Shown here piece after piece: positions 51,258-59,801 of a stretch of DNA of 64,000 nucleotides. The notes below the pieces were generated by a model that worked only from the letters and a program-made list of their open reading frames with translations, made no database searches and was not told where the DNA came from. The stretch spans positions 288,765 through 352,764 of the forward strand of contig NZ_JBDOHS010000001.1 in the NCBI RefSeq assembly GCF_039832105.1, read 5' to 3'. This DNA is from Dorea_A sp016295505 (lineage in GTDB: Bacteria; Bacillota; Clostridia; Lachnospirales; Lachnospiraceae). The first letter of the stretch is position 1, and each line of letters starts with the position of its first letter. The position numbers were made by a program, and so were the translations under genes.

Positions 51258-52391
51258 TCACTTCTCATACGTTGCCACGATCAGATCTACCATCCGGTCA
51301 TAGCTGCTGACTCCGTCCTTTTGTCCGTTTGCTTTCAGGTATGTATCATTCACCCGGCTCGACACCTCCGCAACTTTGCCGTCGTACGCCGCCCAGAACG
51401 CGCTGTTCGCCTTAAGATCCGTCTCTGCGGACGGCGAAAGTCCTGCCCGTACCTCTTCCCAGGCTTCATAATCCGCCTGATGCAATACATTCATACAATA
51501 CACCCAGCCTACCAGGTATCCACTATACTGAAATTCCTCATATTCCGAACCGGTACATGCCAGAAACGCAATAAAGTTCGCCTCCTGCTCCTGCATAAAT
51601 CCCCGAAGATGCGACAGTTCATGGCAGGCAGTAAACGGAATGTAATAATCGACCACATCCGCATTATAATTTGCCTCCACCGTGAACGGAGAATACACAC
51701 CCGTCAGATTCTGTATGGACAGAATCCACGAATTCAGAAGTCCCTTGGGCTTCGGATAGAATCCGGCCAATTCCGGACAGGTATCACCGAGCTTTTGCAT
51801 CGCCTCCACCGCCAGCGTATCTACAGAAGTATCTTCACTGCCGGATGAATCCTTCTGCGTATCGGATATTTTCTCAAGACTCATCACCCCGGCGGCGTCT
51901 CTGGGGATCTCATCGCTTCGTGCGTTGATCTCCTCTGTCAGCCAACTGCATACTTCCGCCAGCTCTTCCACGGAGTATTCCTCCGTCCGGATTCCCACAC
52001 TTTCTGCAAAGGATTCCCTCTGATAATTGATTCCACAGTTGACTACATACAGGAAAAACAGCATCCCTGCAATCAGCATAAGCTTCAGACACCATTCTGC
52101 CGCCTGCTGCCGCCCCTGCTTCTTTCGGATAATTCCCACTGCCAGCTTGCAGGCAGACAGCAGGATCCACAAGATCAGAAGATACAGAAGCACCTCTGAT
52201 ACAGAAAACGGAAACACGCCCATAATTCTGCCTGTCGTATTCACCCAGATCCGATAGATATGTGTACTGTACCAGTGAGCAAATGTCCCGGAAGCCCTGG
52301 CTAAAAGCATCAGCATAAAACCTGCTGCCAGCAGTCCTACTCCGACCATTCCCATCATTTGGTTTTTCTTGTTTCTATTCTCCTTTTTCAT
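51258..52391 (-). CDS. DUF3810 membrane protein, putative zinc metallopeptidase
   Basis: A 377-residue membrane protein. Three N-terminal helices (about 13-32, 62-85, 100-122) are followed by an extracytoplasmic or cytoplasmic domain with HExxH in TACHELSHLRGFMQEQEANF, where the later Glu fits a gluzincin ligand. This matches DUF3810. Substrate and role are unknown. It is on the same strand and 34 bases after the nucleoside operon gene punA, so it may be its last gene. SD AAGGAG is not obvious at the start; the first ATG is used. Confidence 0.78.
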   Translation of the reverse strand: MKKENRNKKNQMMGMVGVGLLAAGFMLMLLARASGTFAHWYSTHIYRIWVNTTGRIMGVFPFSVSEVLLYLLILWILLSACKLAVGIIRKKQGRQQAAEWCLKLMLIAGMLFFLYVVNCGINYQRESFAESVGIRTEEYSVEELAEVCSWLTEEINARSDEIPRDAAGVMSLEKISDTQKDSSGSEDTSVDTLAVEAMQKLGDTCPELAGFYPKPKGLLNSWILSIQNLTGVYSPFTVEANYNADVVDYYIPFTACHELSHLRGFMQEQEANFIAFLACTGSEYEEFQYSGYLVGWVYCMNVLHQADYEAWEEVRAGLSPSAETDLKANSAFWAAYDGKVAEVSSRVNDTYLKANGQKDGVSSYDRMVDLIVATYEK

Positions 52392-52425
52392 CTGTTTCCA
52401 TACTTTCTAAAATTCTGCCTCACTT

Positions 52426-53247
52426 CTATATTCGCGTGATGATTCCGGTAATCAGTTCTTTAAATTGTCTGGAGACACGATCTGCTGTCTCCTGCACTTC
52501 CGTATGATCCAGCTGCCCGGATGTCATACCGGCAGCCAGATTGGTAATGCAGGAGATTCCGCACACTTCCATTCCCATATGGCGTGCAGCCACAGCCTCA
52601 CAGGCTGTACTCATTCCCACGGCATCTCCGCCCCAGCTTCTGCACATCCGGATCTCCGCCGGTGTCTCATAAGCCGGTCCGGTAAACTGTACATAGACCC
52701 CTTCCTGAAGCCCGATCCCCATGTCATCCGCAGTTTTTCGGATCACTTCCCGCATACGGGCGCTGTATACTTCACTCATATCCGGAAACCTTACACCCAG
52801 TTCTTCGATATTCGGTCCGATCAGCGGACTTGGGACAGCCGTAGTAATGTGATCTTTGATCAGCATAAAATCCCCCGGATGATACGCATAATTCACGCCG
52901 CCTGCCGCATTAGTAAGGATCAGCTTCTTCGCTCCCAGCATCCCCATCAGGCGTGTCGGAAGCACCACATCCGACATCGGGTAGCCTTCATAATAATGTA
53001 CTCTTCCCTGCATGATCACTACCGGAACCCGATCCACATAACCGAATACAAACCTTCCCTTATGTCCCGGCACTGTAGAAGTCGGGAACCCTGCAATATC
53101 TGCATAATCTATAATCTGTTCAATCCAAATTCCATCTGCATAATCTCCAAGGCCGGAGCCGAGGATCAACGCGACCTCCGGCTGAAACCCGGTTTTCTCT
53201 CTGACACTGTCCAGACAGGTTTTTAGTTTTTCATATATTTCACTCAT
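52426..53247 (-). CDS. punA: Purine nucleoside phosphorylase (PNP, trimeric type)
   Basis: A 273-residue enzyme that splits purine nucleosides with phosphate into base and (deoxy)ribose-1-phosphate. Motifs: ALILGSGLGDYADGI, PTSTVPGHKGRFVFG, GRVHYYEGYPM, LTNAAGGVNYAYHPGDFM, the substrate Glu in QFTGPAYETPAEIR, and GGDAVGMSTACEAVAARHMG. Last enzyme of the udp-deoC-cdd-add-deoB-punA operon. deoB then makes ribose-5-phosphate from its product. Confidence 0.95.
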   Translation of the reverse strand: MSEIYEKLKTCLDSVREKTGFQPEVALILGSGLGDYADGIWIEQIIDYADIAGFPTSTVPGHKGRFVFGYVDRVPVVIMQGRVHYYEGYPMSDVVLPTRLMGMLGAKKLILTNAAGGVNYAYHPGDFMLIKDHITTAVPSPLIGPNIEELGVRFPDMSEVYSARMREVIRKTADDMGIGLQEGVYVQFTGPAYETPAEIRMCRSWGGDAVGMSTACEAVAARHMGMEVCGISCITNLAAGMTSGQLDHTEVQETADRVSRQFKELITGIITRI

Positions 53248-53260
53248 CTTTTTTCCTCTT

Positions 53261-54454
53261 TCACTGAATCAGTTTATCCAGCACAGAACTTCCGATCGTA
53301 TCTTCCGGCATTGCCACCCCGAAGTTCTCTGCTACAGTTGCGCCAACCACGGCAAATGTATCCTCCGGCTTCAGCGGTCCCCCATGCTTCATCCGCTTTG
53401 AATATGCAACAAACGGAACATATTCTCTGGTATGGTCCGTACCGGTATAAGTCGGGTCATTGCCATGATCCGCTGTCAGGATCAGAAGGTCATCCTCCCG
53501 CAGCTTTTCCAGAAGGACTCCAAGATTTTTATCAAATTTCTCGATTTCTCTTCCATAGCCTTCCGCATCCCTTCGATGTCCCCATAACGCATCAAAATCA
53601 ACCAGGTTCACAAAACAGAGCCCATGGAACTCTTTTTCACAGATCTCTATGGTCTGATCCATTCCGTGTACGGAACTTTCGGAATGGTATGTCTGTGTAA
53701 TTCCCTCTCCACAGAAGATATCGTGGATCTTCCCCACACCGATCACATCCAGTCCGGCATCTGCCAGCGCATTCAGCACCGTCCGCCCAGTCGGCTTCAG
53801 CGCATAATCATGGCGGTTGCTCGTTCGCCGGAATTCGCCCCTCTTCTTTCCTACATAGGGTCTTGCGATCACACGGCCGACTCTCCACTCATCCTTCATA
53901 GTGATCTCTCTGGCGATCTCACAGCACCGATACAGATTCTTCAGATCAAATGTTTCTTCATTTCCGCAGATCTGTATCACTGAATCTGCCGAAGTATAGA
54001 CGATCATCGCTCCGGTTTGAATCTCTTCTTCTCCAAGCTCTTCTATGATCTGCGTTCCACTGGCACTCTTATTGCCGATGACCCGTTTCCCACATCGCTT
54101 TTCCAGCTCTTCGATCAATTCCTTCGGGAATCCCGTTTCTGTAAATGTCCGAAACGGTTTCTCTGTCCGGATCCCCATCATTTCCCAGTGCCCTGTCATG
54201 GTATCTTTTCCCTTACTTGCTTCCCCCAGACGCATATACCGGCCGGCAGGGCTGTCTACTCCCTCCATGCTTCCTGCAGGATGAAGATTCATAAGTCCCA
54301 GCTTTTTCAGGTTCGGAATCTGAAGTGTCCCCATACGTTCCAGAATATGCCCGAGCGTATCCACTCCCACATCCCCAAAGTCCGAAGAATCCGGCATTGC
54401 TCCGATTCCAAGCGAATCCAGAACAATTACAAAGATCCTGTTATATTCCTTCAT
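53261..54454 (-). CDS. deoB: Phosphopentomutase DeoB
   Basis: A 397-residue alkaline-phosphatase-superfamily enzyme that converts (deoxy)ribose-1-phosphate to the 5-phosphate with manganese. Metal ligands are in FVIVLDSLGIGAMPDSSDFGD, the phosphorylated Thr region in GKDTMTGHWEMMG, and later VNLVDFDALWGHRRD and ILTADHGNDPTYTGTDHTRE (each quoted from a longer stretch). It overlaps the adenosine deaminase gene by four bases and precedes punA by 13 bases. Confidence 0.96.
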   Translation of the reverse strand: MKEYNRIFVIVLDSLGIGAMPDSSDFGDVGVDTLGHILERMGTLQIPNLKKLGLMNLHPAGSMEGVDSPAGRYMRLGEASKGKDTMTGHWEMMGIRTEKPFRTFTETGFPKELIEELEKRCGKRVIGNKSASGTQIIEELGEEEIQTGAMIVYTSADSVIQICGNEETFDLKNLYRCCEIAREITMKDEWRVGRVIARPYVGKKRGEFRRTSNRHDYALKPTGRTVLNALADAGLDVIGVGKIHDIFCGEGITQTYHSESSVHGMDQTIEICEKEFHGLCFVNLVDFDALWGHRRDAEGYGREIEKFDKNLGVLLEKLREDDLLILTADHGNDPTYTGTDHTREYVPFVAYSKRMKHGGPLKPEDTFAVVGATVAENFGVAMPEDTIGSSVLDKLIQ

Positions 54455-55440
54455 ATCGCTTTCACCTCATTACACATCTTTTTATACATCCATTCTTTTG
54501 TCCCCGCATCTGCAAAAGCAGTCTCTATCGCATTTTTCATGAACTTCAGAATCTCTTCGTCCCGAATTCCGTAAGTCTTCTGGACAAACTGCAGTTCCTG
54601 TACCATAGAAGTATTGCTGACGGTCCGATTGTCTGTGTTGATCGTCACGCAGATACCGGAATCCAGAAATTCTCTGAGCGGATATTCCGCCTCGCTTTTC
54701 ACTGCCTTGGTCTGCAGATTGCTGATCGGACACATCTCTACGCCGACTCCCGCATCCCGGATCATCTTCTGGATCCCGGGATATCCCCTCATGGCGATAC
54801 CGTGTCCGATCCTTCCTGCCCCTGCCTGTATTGCTCTTACTATATTCTCTGCATTTCCACACTCTCCGGCGTGGATGGTAAACGGCATTCCAAGAAGCTT
54901 TGTTTTCCGGAACAACTCCATGAATTCCGCCATCGGATACTGCGCTTCTGCTCCTGCAAGGTCCACCGCGCATACACCCGCTCCAAGATACTCCCGTGCC
55001 GTTCTGATCATCTGATAATTCTGCTCCTCACTGTGATGTCTCATCGCACAGGTAATTACATTATATGCAATTCCAAAGTCCTTTTTCCCCTTTTCCAGTC
55101 CCCGAAGAAGTGCTTCTATCACTCTGCGGGTGTTCATCTCCTCTGTCACAGACAAAAGAGGCGCAAAGCGAATCTCCGCATAACAGACATTTTCTCCGGC
55201 CATCGTCTTCAGAACATCATATCCAGCGCCTTCCAGACCTTCTTCATCTCTCAGGCAGGCACATGGCAGGTCGAATTTTTCCAGATATTCCGAAAGACTT
55301 CCGCACTCCCTCGTCACGCTGAGCTCTTCTTCCGACACAGTCCTTCCCAGCCTCTTCTGAACAAATTCCCGACTGAGAGAACCGTCCAGATGACAATGAA
55401 GTTCCACCTTGGGCAGACATATTAATTCTTCTGTCGTCAT
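54451..55440 (-). CDS. add: Adenosine deaminase
   Basis: A 329-residue zinc enzyme that deaminates adenosine to inosine for punA. The start MTTEELICLPKVELHCHLDG follows GGAAGTG; an in-frame codon 51 bases upstream has no RBS. Zinc ligands: HCH near the N-terminus, His in FTIHAGECGNAENI, and Asp in CVTINTDNRTVSNTSM. Catalytic His in RIGHGIAMRG. It overlaps deoB by four bases. Confidence 0.95.
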   Translation of the reverse strand: MTTEELICLPKVELHCHLDGSLSREFVQKRLGRTVSEEELSVTRECGSLSEYLEKFDLPCACLRDEEGLEGAGYDVLKTMAGENVCYAEIRFAPLLSVTEEMNTRRVIEALLRGLEKGKKDFGIAYNVITCAMRHHSEEQNYQMIRTAREYLGAGVCAVDLAGAEAQYPMAEFMELFRKTKLLGMPFTIHAGECGNAENIVRAIQAGAGRIGHGIAMRGYPGIQKMIRDAGVGVEMCPISNLQTKAVKSEAEYPLREFLDSGICVTINTDNRTVSNTSMVQELQFVQKTYGIRDEEILKFMKNAIETAFADAGTKEWMYKKMCNEVKAI

Positions 55441-55444
55441 ACGA

Positions 55445-55891
55445 TCACTTCCTTTTTTCAGGCACTGCCGGTTCCAGATTGCCCGGCCCAAATCCCATCG
55501 GCAACATCTCTTTTAATGTGTATATCTTGTAGTGTTTTGTATCCGTCGCAAGGATAATCTGAAAGGTATCCGGATTACAAAATTCCATCATAACCTGCCG
55601 GCACACACCGCAGGGAGGTGTATATTCCGTCAGAACCCCATCCTTTCCTCCGACGATACAGATTGCACGAAATCTCCTCTCACCCTCGCTGACCGCTTTG
55701 AAGAATGCCGTCCTCTCCGCACAGTTTGTCGGAGTATACGCAGCATTTTCAATATTACAGCCTGTATACATCTTCCCTTCTTCTGTAAGGAGCACGGCGC
55801 CCACCCGGAATCCGGAATAGGGTACATAAGCATATCCAAGCTGTTCGATGGCCCGTTCTATCATCTCTTCTGCCAGCTGTCTCTCCATCAT
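55445..55891 (-). CDS. cdd: Cytidine deaminase
   Basis: A 148-residue zinc deaminase that converts cytidine and deoxycytidine to uridine forms for the uridine phosphorylase of the same operon. Zinc and catalytic motifs: NCAERTAFFKAV (Cys and Glu) and TPPCGVCRQVMMEF (two Cys). The N-terminus YVPYSGFRVGAVLL is typical. It begins three bases after deoC ends and stops four bases before add starts. Confidence 0.96.
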   Translation of the reverse strand: MMERQLAEEMIERAIEQLGYAYVPYSGFRVGAVLLTEEGKMYTGCNIENAAYTPTNCAERTAFFKAVSEGERRFRAICIVGGKDGVLTEYTPPCGVCRQVMMEFCNPDTFQIILATDTKHYKIYTLKEMLPMGFGPGNLEPAVPEKRK

Positions 55892-55894
55892 CCT

Positions 55895-56548
55895 TCACCT
55901 CTCCTGTCTGATCAGCTTAATGATCCGGCTTGTACCAAGCCGGTCTGCTCCCAGTTCCAGAAACTTTTCTGCATCTTCCAGCGAAGCGATTCCCCCTGCT
56001 GCTTTGATCTTCACCGCCGGCCCGACATGACGGGCAAATAATTCAACATCCGCAAAGGTTGCTCCCGCTCCTCCGAATCCGGTGGATGTTTTGATGTAAT
56101 CTGCTTCTGCTCTGGTTACAATCTCACACATCTTTATTTTTTCTTCTTCCGTCAGAAAACAGGTCTCGATAATGACTTTCAGAATCTTATCTCCACAGAC
56201 ATTCTTCAGCGTACGGATCTCTTCTTCAATCTGATCATACCGTCTGTCCTTCAGCCATCCGATATTAATGACCATATCGATCTCAGAAGCCCCGTTCCCG
56301 ATCGCATCTTCGGTTTCATATTCTTTTGCTTTCGTCGTCATATATCCGTTCGGAAATCCGATGACTGTACAGACAGCCACCTTTCCCTGTACGTATTCAC
56401 TGGCCTGCCTTACATAAGACGGTGGAATACACACGGAAGCCGTCTGATACCGTACTGCATCATCGCAGATCTGCCGGATCTCTTCCCATGTCGCAGTCTG
56501 TGCAAGAAGTGTATGATCTACATGTGTTAATATTTCCTGAATATCCAT
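55895..56548 (-). CDS. deoC: Deoxyribose-phosphate aldolase
   Basis: A 217-residue class I aldolase that splits 2-deoxyribose-5-phosphate into acetaldehyde and glyceraldehyde-3-phosphate. Motifs: HVDHTLLAQTATWEEI, Lys in ILKVIIETCFL, Schiff-base Lys in DYIKTSTGFGGAGAT, and VKIKAAGGIASLEDA. Second gene of the nucleoside operon after udp. Confidence 0.96.
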   Translation of the reverse strand: MDIQEILTHVDHTLLAQTATWEEIRQICDDAVRYQTASVCIPPSYVRQASEYVQGKVAVCTVIGFPNGYMTTKAKEYETEDAIGNGASEIDMVINIGWLKDRRYDQIEEEIRTLKNVCGDKILKVIIETCFLTEEEKIKMCEIVTRAEADYIKTSTGFGGAGATFADVELFARHVGPAVKIKAAGGIASLEDAEKFLELGADRLGTSRIIKLIRQER

Positions 56549-56569
56549 AATCTTTCCCTTTTTCCTTTA

Positions 56570-57352
56570 TTATTTTTCTTCGGAATCGCTTTGAATCAAC
56601 AGGCGAACCGCTTCTACCGCTGTCTGTACAGCCATGTCTGTATCATGTACGACCGGATTCTCCAATCCAAGCTTCTCTCTTTCCTGATTGGCGACCACAA
56701 GGAAGCATGCCCCCGCTCTTACCCGAAGATAATCAGCGACAATGAACAATGCCGCAGATTCCATCTCCGAAGCCAGACATCCCATACGCTTCCATGCTTC
56801 CCACTTGTTCATCAGCTCGTAGCCCGCCGGCTTGGTCTCCGGCTCATGCTGTCCGTAAAAGGAATCTTTGCACTGTACAACTCCTGTATGAACAGGATAT
56901 CCCTTCTTTTTTGCCGCAGCACACAGTGCATTTGTCACATCCAGACTGGCAACCGCCGGATATTCAATCGGAGCATATTCCTTACTCGTTCCTTCCATTC
57001 TGACCGCTCCTGTTGCAATCACGATATCTCCGCTCTTTACCTCTGTCTGCATACCGCCGCAGGTTCCGATCCGCACAAATGTATCTGCACCACAGCGATA
57101 GAGTTCTTCCATCGCAATGGAAGCCGAAGGTCCCCCAATTCCGGTCGATGTCACACTGACCTTCACTCCGTCCAGAGTACCGGTATAGGTAACAAATTCC
57201 CGGTTGTCTGCAATCAGAACCGGATCTTCAAGATATTTTGCAATCCTGGCACATCTTTTCGGATCTCCCGGCATGATCACATATCTTCCAACCTCACCAT
57301 TTGCAACCTGTATATGATACTGTCTGCTTGCATCTTCCGAATAGTTCTTCAT
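56570..57352 (-). CDS. udp: Uridine phosphorylase
   Basis: A 260-residue hexameric nucleoside phosphorylase of the NP-I family. The start MKNYSEDASRQY has GGAG eight bases upstream; an earlier in-frame start is less suitable. Phosphate-binding VGRYVIMPGDPKRCARIA, sugar site GIGGPSASIAMEEL, RIGTCGGMQTEVKSGDIVI, and CLASEMESAALFIVADYL with the Glu for ribose. It makes uracil and (deoxy)ribose-1-phosphate. It is the first gene of the operon; a TATAAT on the minus strand (57396-57401) may be its -10 box. Confidence 0.93.
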   Translation of the reverse strand: MKNYSEDASRQYHIQVANGEVGRYVIMPGDPKRCARIAKYLEDPVLIADNREFVTYTGTLDGVKVSVTSTGIGGPSASIAMEELYRCGADTFVRIGTCGGMQTEVKSGDIVIATGAVRMEGTSKEYAPIEYPAVASLDVTNALCAAAKKKGYPVHTGVVQCKDSFYGQHEPETKPAGYELMNKWEAWKRMGCLASEMESAALFIVADYLRVRAGACFLVVANQEREKLGLENPVVHDTDMAVQTAVEAVRLLIQSDSEEK

Positions 57353-57414
57353 ATCCACCTCTCCTTTTTGCGACATTTTCCCTCTTGTTATAAATATTAT
57401 AACCCAAAACGCAA

Positions 57415-57462
57415 ATAAGAAAAGAAAAACCTTTGATCTGAGTTTTTCTCAAACCAAAGGTT
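57415..57462 (-). terminator. Terminator of the small XRE regulator gene
   Basis: Stem AACCTTTG (57428-57435) with CAAAGGTT (57455-57462) and inner GAG/CTC pairs. On the minus strand it ends in TTTTTCTTTTC. It separates the XRE gene from the udp operon downstream. Confidence 0.8.
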
Positions 57463-57466
57463 CCCA

Positions 57467-57700
57467 TTATTCTTTCCCTGATTGTTCCGGTTCTTCCTCC
57501 TCAAGCACCAGAATATCTTCAATCCTGCAATCAATAAAGTCACACATCCTTGCAATCGTATTCAGATCAATTCGGACGACCTTGTTTTTACAATAGTTAT
57601 TCAGCTGCGTCCGCTGTAATCTGCACGCATAACACAGCTGCGTTTTACTGATTCCCTTTTCTTTTAATACATTTTCCAGATTAATTCGTATTTTACTCAT
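57467..57700 (-). CDS. Small XRE-family (Cro/CI-like) regulator
   Basis: A 77-residue DNA-binding protein almost made of one HTH domain: KEKGISKTQLCYACRLQRTQ and LNTIARMCDFIDCRIEDIL, followed by an acidic tail (EEEEPEQSGKE). The start MSKIRINLE follows AGGATGG eight bases upstream, so longer frames are rejected. This single-domain HTH_26-type layout is common in Lachnospiraceae. It diverges from a small membrane or secreted protein gene. Inverted arms TTACACTG/CAGTGTAA lie between them and may be its operator. Confidence 0.85.
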   Translation of the reverse strand: MSKIRINLENVLKEKGISKTQLCYACRLQRTQLNNYCKNKVVRIDLNTIARMCDFIDCRIEDILVLEEEEPEQSGKE

Positions 57701-57765
57701 TTCACATACCATCCTATTACTTAAAAGTATACTAAGATTGCAGTTGAAAAAGTAGATATGATAAT

Positions 57766-57805
57766 TTACACTGGAAGTAAATACACGTATTTTCATACAG
57801 TGTAA
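57766..57805. repeat. Inverted arms between the XRE gene and the divergent small gene
   Basis: TTACACTG (57766-57773) and CAGTGTAA (57798-57805), perfect eight-base arms 24 bases apart. Position in the divergent control region suggests an operator pair or a leader hairpin for the plus-strand gene. Confidence 0.5.
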
Positions 57806-57830
57806 GTTTTTATCTATGGTGGTGATAGTC

Positions 57831-58163
57831 ATGAAAAAAAGCAAATTCCCAATCTTCTTTCTACTGCTGGCGGCTGTACTTTTTTTCTGCATTACCTCCT
57901 CCAGACCATATCATATAAAACATTCTACCGTTCACACCTATGAAACTTCTACTGAAACAGACCTGTATATTGTGACGAATCGCCCCATTTGGTTCGATCA
58001 GTCAAAACTGGCTGAAAATATCGTCTCCGAACAATTCAGACTGAACCGGCCTGCAGGTAAAGTTACTTATCAACTGTATCTGTATCAGACAGAATGGCAT
58101 TATCAGAACCATGTTCCCTATGCAACACTGACCTGCGATCAGGACGGACGGATAAACCCCTGA
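57831..58163 (+). CDS. Small membrane-anchored or secreted protein, unknown
   Basis: A 110-residue protein. The start MKKSKFPIFF has GGTGGTGAT just upstream. A single hydrophobic segment (about 6-23, FPIFFLLLAAVLFFCITSS) acts as signal peptide or anchor; a Cys within it does not form a clean lipobox. The rest (about 85 residues) is polar and Tyr-rich (YQLYLYQTEWHYQNH), predicted outside the cell. I recognise no family. A strong terminator follows. Confidence 0.6.
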   Translation: MKKSKFPIFFLLLAAVLFFCITSSRPYHIKHSTVHTYETSTETDLYIVTNRPIWFDQSKLAENIVSEQFRLNRPAGKVTYQLYLYQTEWHYQNHVPYATLTCDQDGRINP

Positions 58164-58231
58164 TTATTTTCCCTGATCTTCAGATATAATATTCCCCTTT
58201 TCCTTTCATTTATCGTAAATTTCTTTATTAT

Positions 58232-58278
58232 AAAAGGACTTTCGCAAAATATAGACTATTATATGCGAAAGTCCTTTT
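58232..58278 (+). terminator. Bidirectional terminator between the small membrane protein and moeA
   Basis: Perfect 15-base stem AAAAGGACTTTCGCA (58232-58246) with TGCGAAAGTCCTTTT (58264-58278), 17-base loop, with T and A runs at both ends. It serves the convergent moeA too. Confidence 0.9.
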
Positions 58279-58297
58279 TATGATCAATCTTTCTTAC

Positions 58298-59503
58298 TTA
58301 TAAAAGTATTACTTCAACTTCATCATCTTTTTCAATACGTTCTGTACCTGCCGGAATCACAATCAGACAATTACAGCCACACATGGAGCTCAGGATCCCT
58401 GATGCGTTTGACCCGGATGCAATTCGTACCTTCCCATCACTGTAATGCGCACGCACATATCGGGTAACCATACTTTTTTTCGGGAAAGTATTTTCACAGA
58501 CAGCTCTCCTTCTTTGGATCTTCAGATCTTCTCTCCCGGTCATCTCTGCAAGGAGTGGACGAATAAGAAGTTCCAGATTCGCTACCGCACCATATGGATT
58601 TCCAGACAGACACACGAGTAATTTTCCCTGACAGGAAGCACACAATGTCGGCATCCCCGGCTTGACTGCGATTCTCCAGAACAGCTTTTCACAATTCAAA
58701 ATCTTCAGAACTTCATGCATGATGTCTTTCTTCCCTACAGAGACCCCGCCTGTTGTAACGACCAGATCTGCATCAGTCATCACTTTTTTCACAAGCTCTG
58801 CCACTTTTTTGGCATCATCCTCCACGCGCATTTTGGCTGAGATCTCCACTCCCCAGGAGCGTAATCTGGTTACAAGAGCATAAAGATTAGAATCATATAT
58901 TTTCCCCGGAAGAAGTTCCTCTCCCGGAAGGAGGATCTCGTCACCAGTGGTGATCACTGCAATCCTGGGTCTGCGATATACACACACACGGGTAAGGCCG
59001 AGGCTTGCAAGAATCCCTGCCTCCGCCGATCCTAACACAGTACCTTTTTTCAGCAGTATTGTTCCTGCTCTGTAATCTTCTCCTTCAAAACAATAATTTT
59101 GCCAGGCTTCTACTTCCTCATAGACATTAACTCTGCTCTCACCATAATCTGTATCTTCCTGCCCGATGATACAATCGGCACCATCTGGTATCGGGGCACC
59201 GGTCATAATTCTTATGGCTTCTCCCTCGCCTACCATCTCCTGTACCACATGGCCAGCATCTACTTCAGCAATAACGGTAAGCGTCACCGGATACTCCCGT
59301 GAAGCCCCTTTTATATCTGAACTTCTCACCGCATATCCATCAAGCGGAGAACGCGGAAAAGGAGGCTGGTTCCTTTGAGCAACAACATCCTCAGCAAGAA
59401 CCCTTCCCACAACGTCCCACAGGGCAATTTCCTCACATTCATCAATTTTTTTACCCCTGGAAAGAATCAATTCAAGGGCTTCCTCCAACATAAGAGCATC
59501 CAT
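58298..59503 (-). CDS. moeA: Molybdopterin molybdotransferase MoeA
   Basis: A 401-residue enzyme that inserts molybdate into adenylated molybdopterin. Motifs: PPFPRSPLDGYAVRSSDI, IMTGAPIPDGADCII, the MoCF-biosynthesis domain with ITTGDEILLPGE, VVTTGGVSVGKKDIMHEV, and GNPYGAVANLELLIRP. AAGGAG before ATG. The gene stands alone; other moa/mob genes are not in the window. The presence of MoeA implies a molybdenum or tungsten enzyme in the cell. Confidence 0.95.
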   Translation of the reverse strand: MDALMLEEALELILSRGKKIDECEEIALWDVVGRVLAEDVVAQRNQPPFPRSPLDGYAVRSSDIKGASREYPVTLTVIAEVDAGHVVQEMVGEGEAIRIMTGAPIPDGADCIIGQEDTDYGESRVNVYEEVEAWQNYCFEGEDYRAGTILLKKGTVLGSAEAGILASLGLTRVCVYRRPRIAVITTGDEILLPGEELLPGKIYDSNLYALVTRLRSWGVEISAKMRVEDDAKKVAELVKKVMTDADLVVTTGGVSVGKKDIMHEVLKILNCEKLFWRIAVKPGMPTLCASCQGKLLVCLSGNPYGAVANLELLIRPLLAEMTGREDLKIQRRRAVCENTFPKKSMVTRYVRAHYSDGKVRIASGSNASGILSSMCGCNCLIVIPAGTERIEKDDEVEVILL

Positions 59504-59801
59504 ACTTTTATCTCCTTAGTTCTCTCAGCAGAATCTGCACGAATAATCCGAAGTAATATTTCCCAAATCTCCTTCTATATTATCACAATTATCACAAATT
59601 TTACACTTCATACTGATTCTGCTGCAGAATTCGTTTTCAATTCAATCCTGCCACATATACCGCATACTCTTCAAATCCATCGTACTTTTTATTTCATCTT
59701 TTGGCACGATTTGATAAGAAAAGTGACGTTATATGTCATTCAAATGACACCTGATTTCTGATATTCTGTATATATCAAATATAAGAAATCGGAGGATAGA
59801 T
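59504..59801. promoter_or_regulatory. Upstream region of the SDR gene with palindrome
   Basis: No gene seen in these 298 bases. A palindrome TGTCATTCAAATGACA (59734-59749, seven-base arms, CA centre) lies about 52 bases before the SDR start. It is a likely operator for the adjacent AraC-type regulator or another factor. Confidence 0.4.

Noticed and set aside
54325..55425. Long open frame on the plus strand opposite add and cdd (about 366 codons)
   Set aside because: It is antisense to well-supported genes add and deoB, has no RBS, and its product is Cys/His/Ser-rich with no family features.
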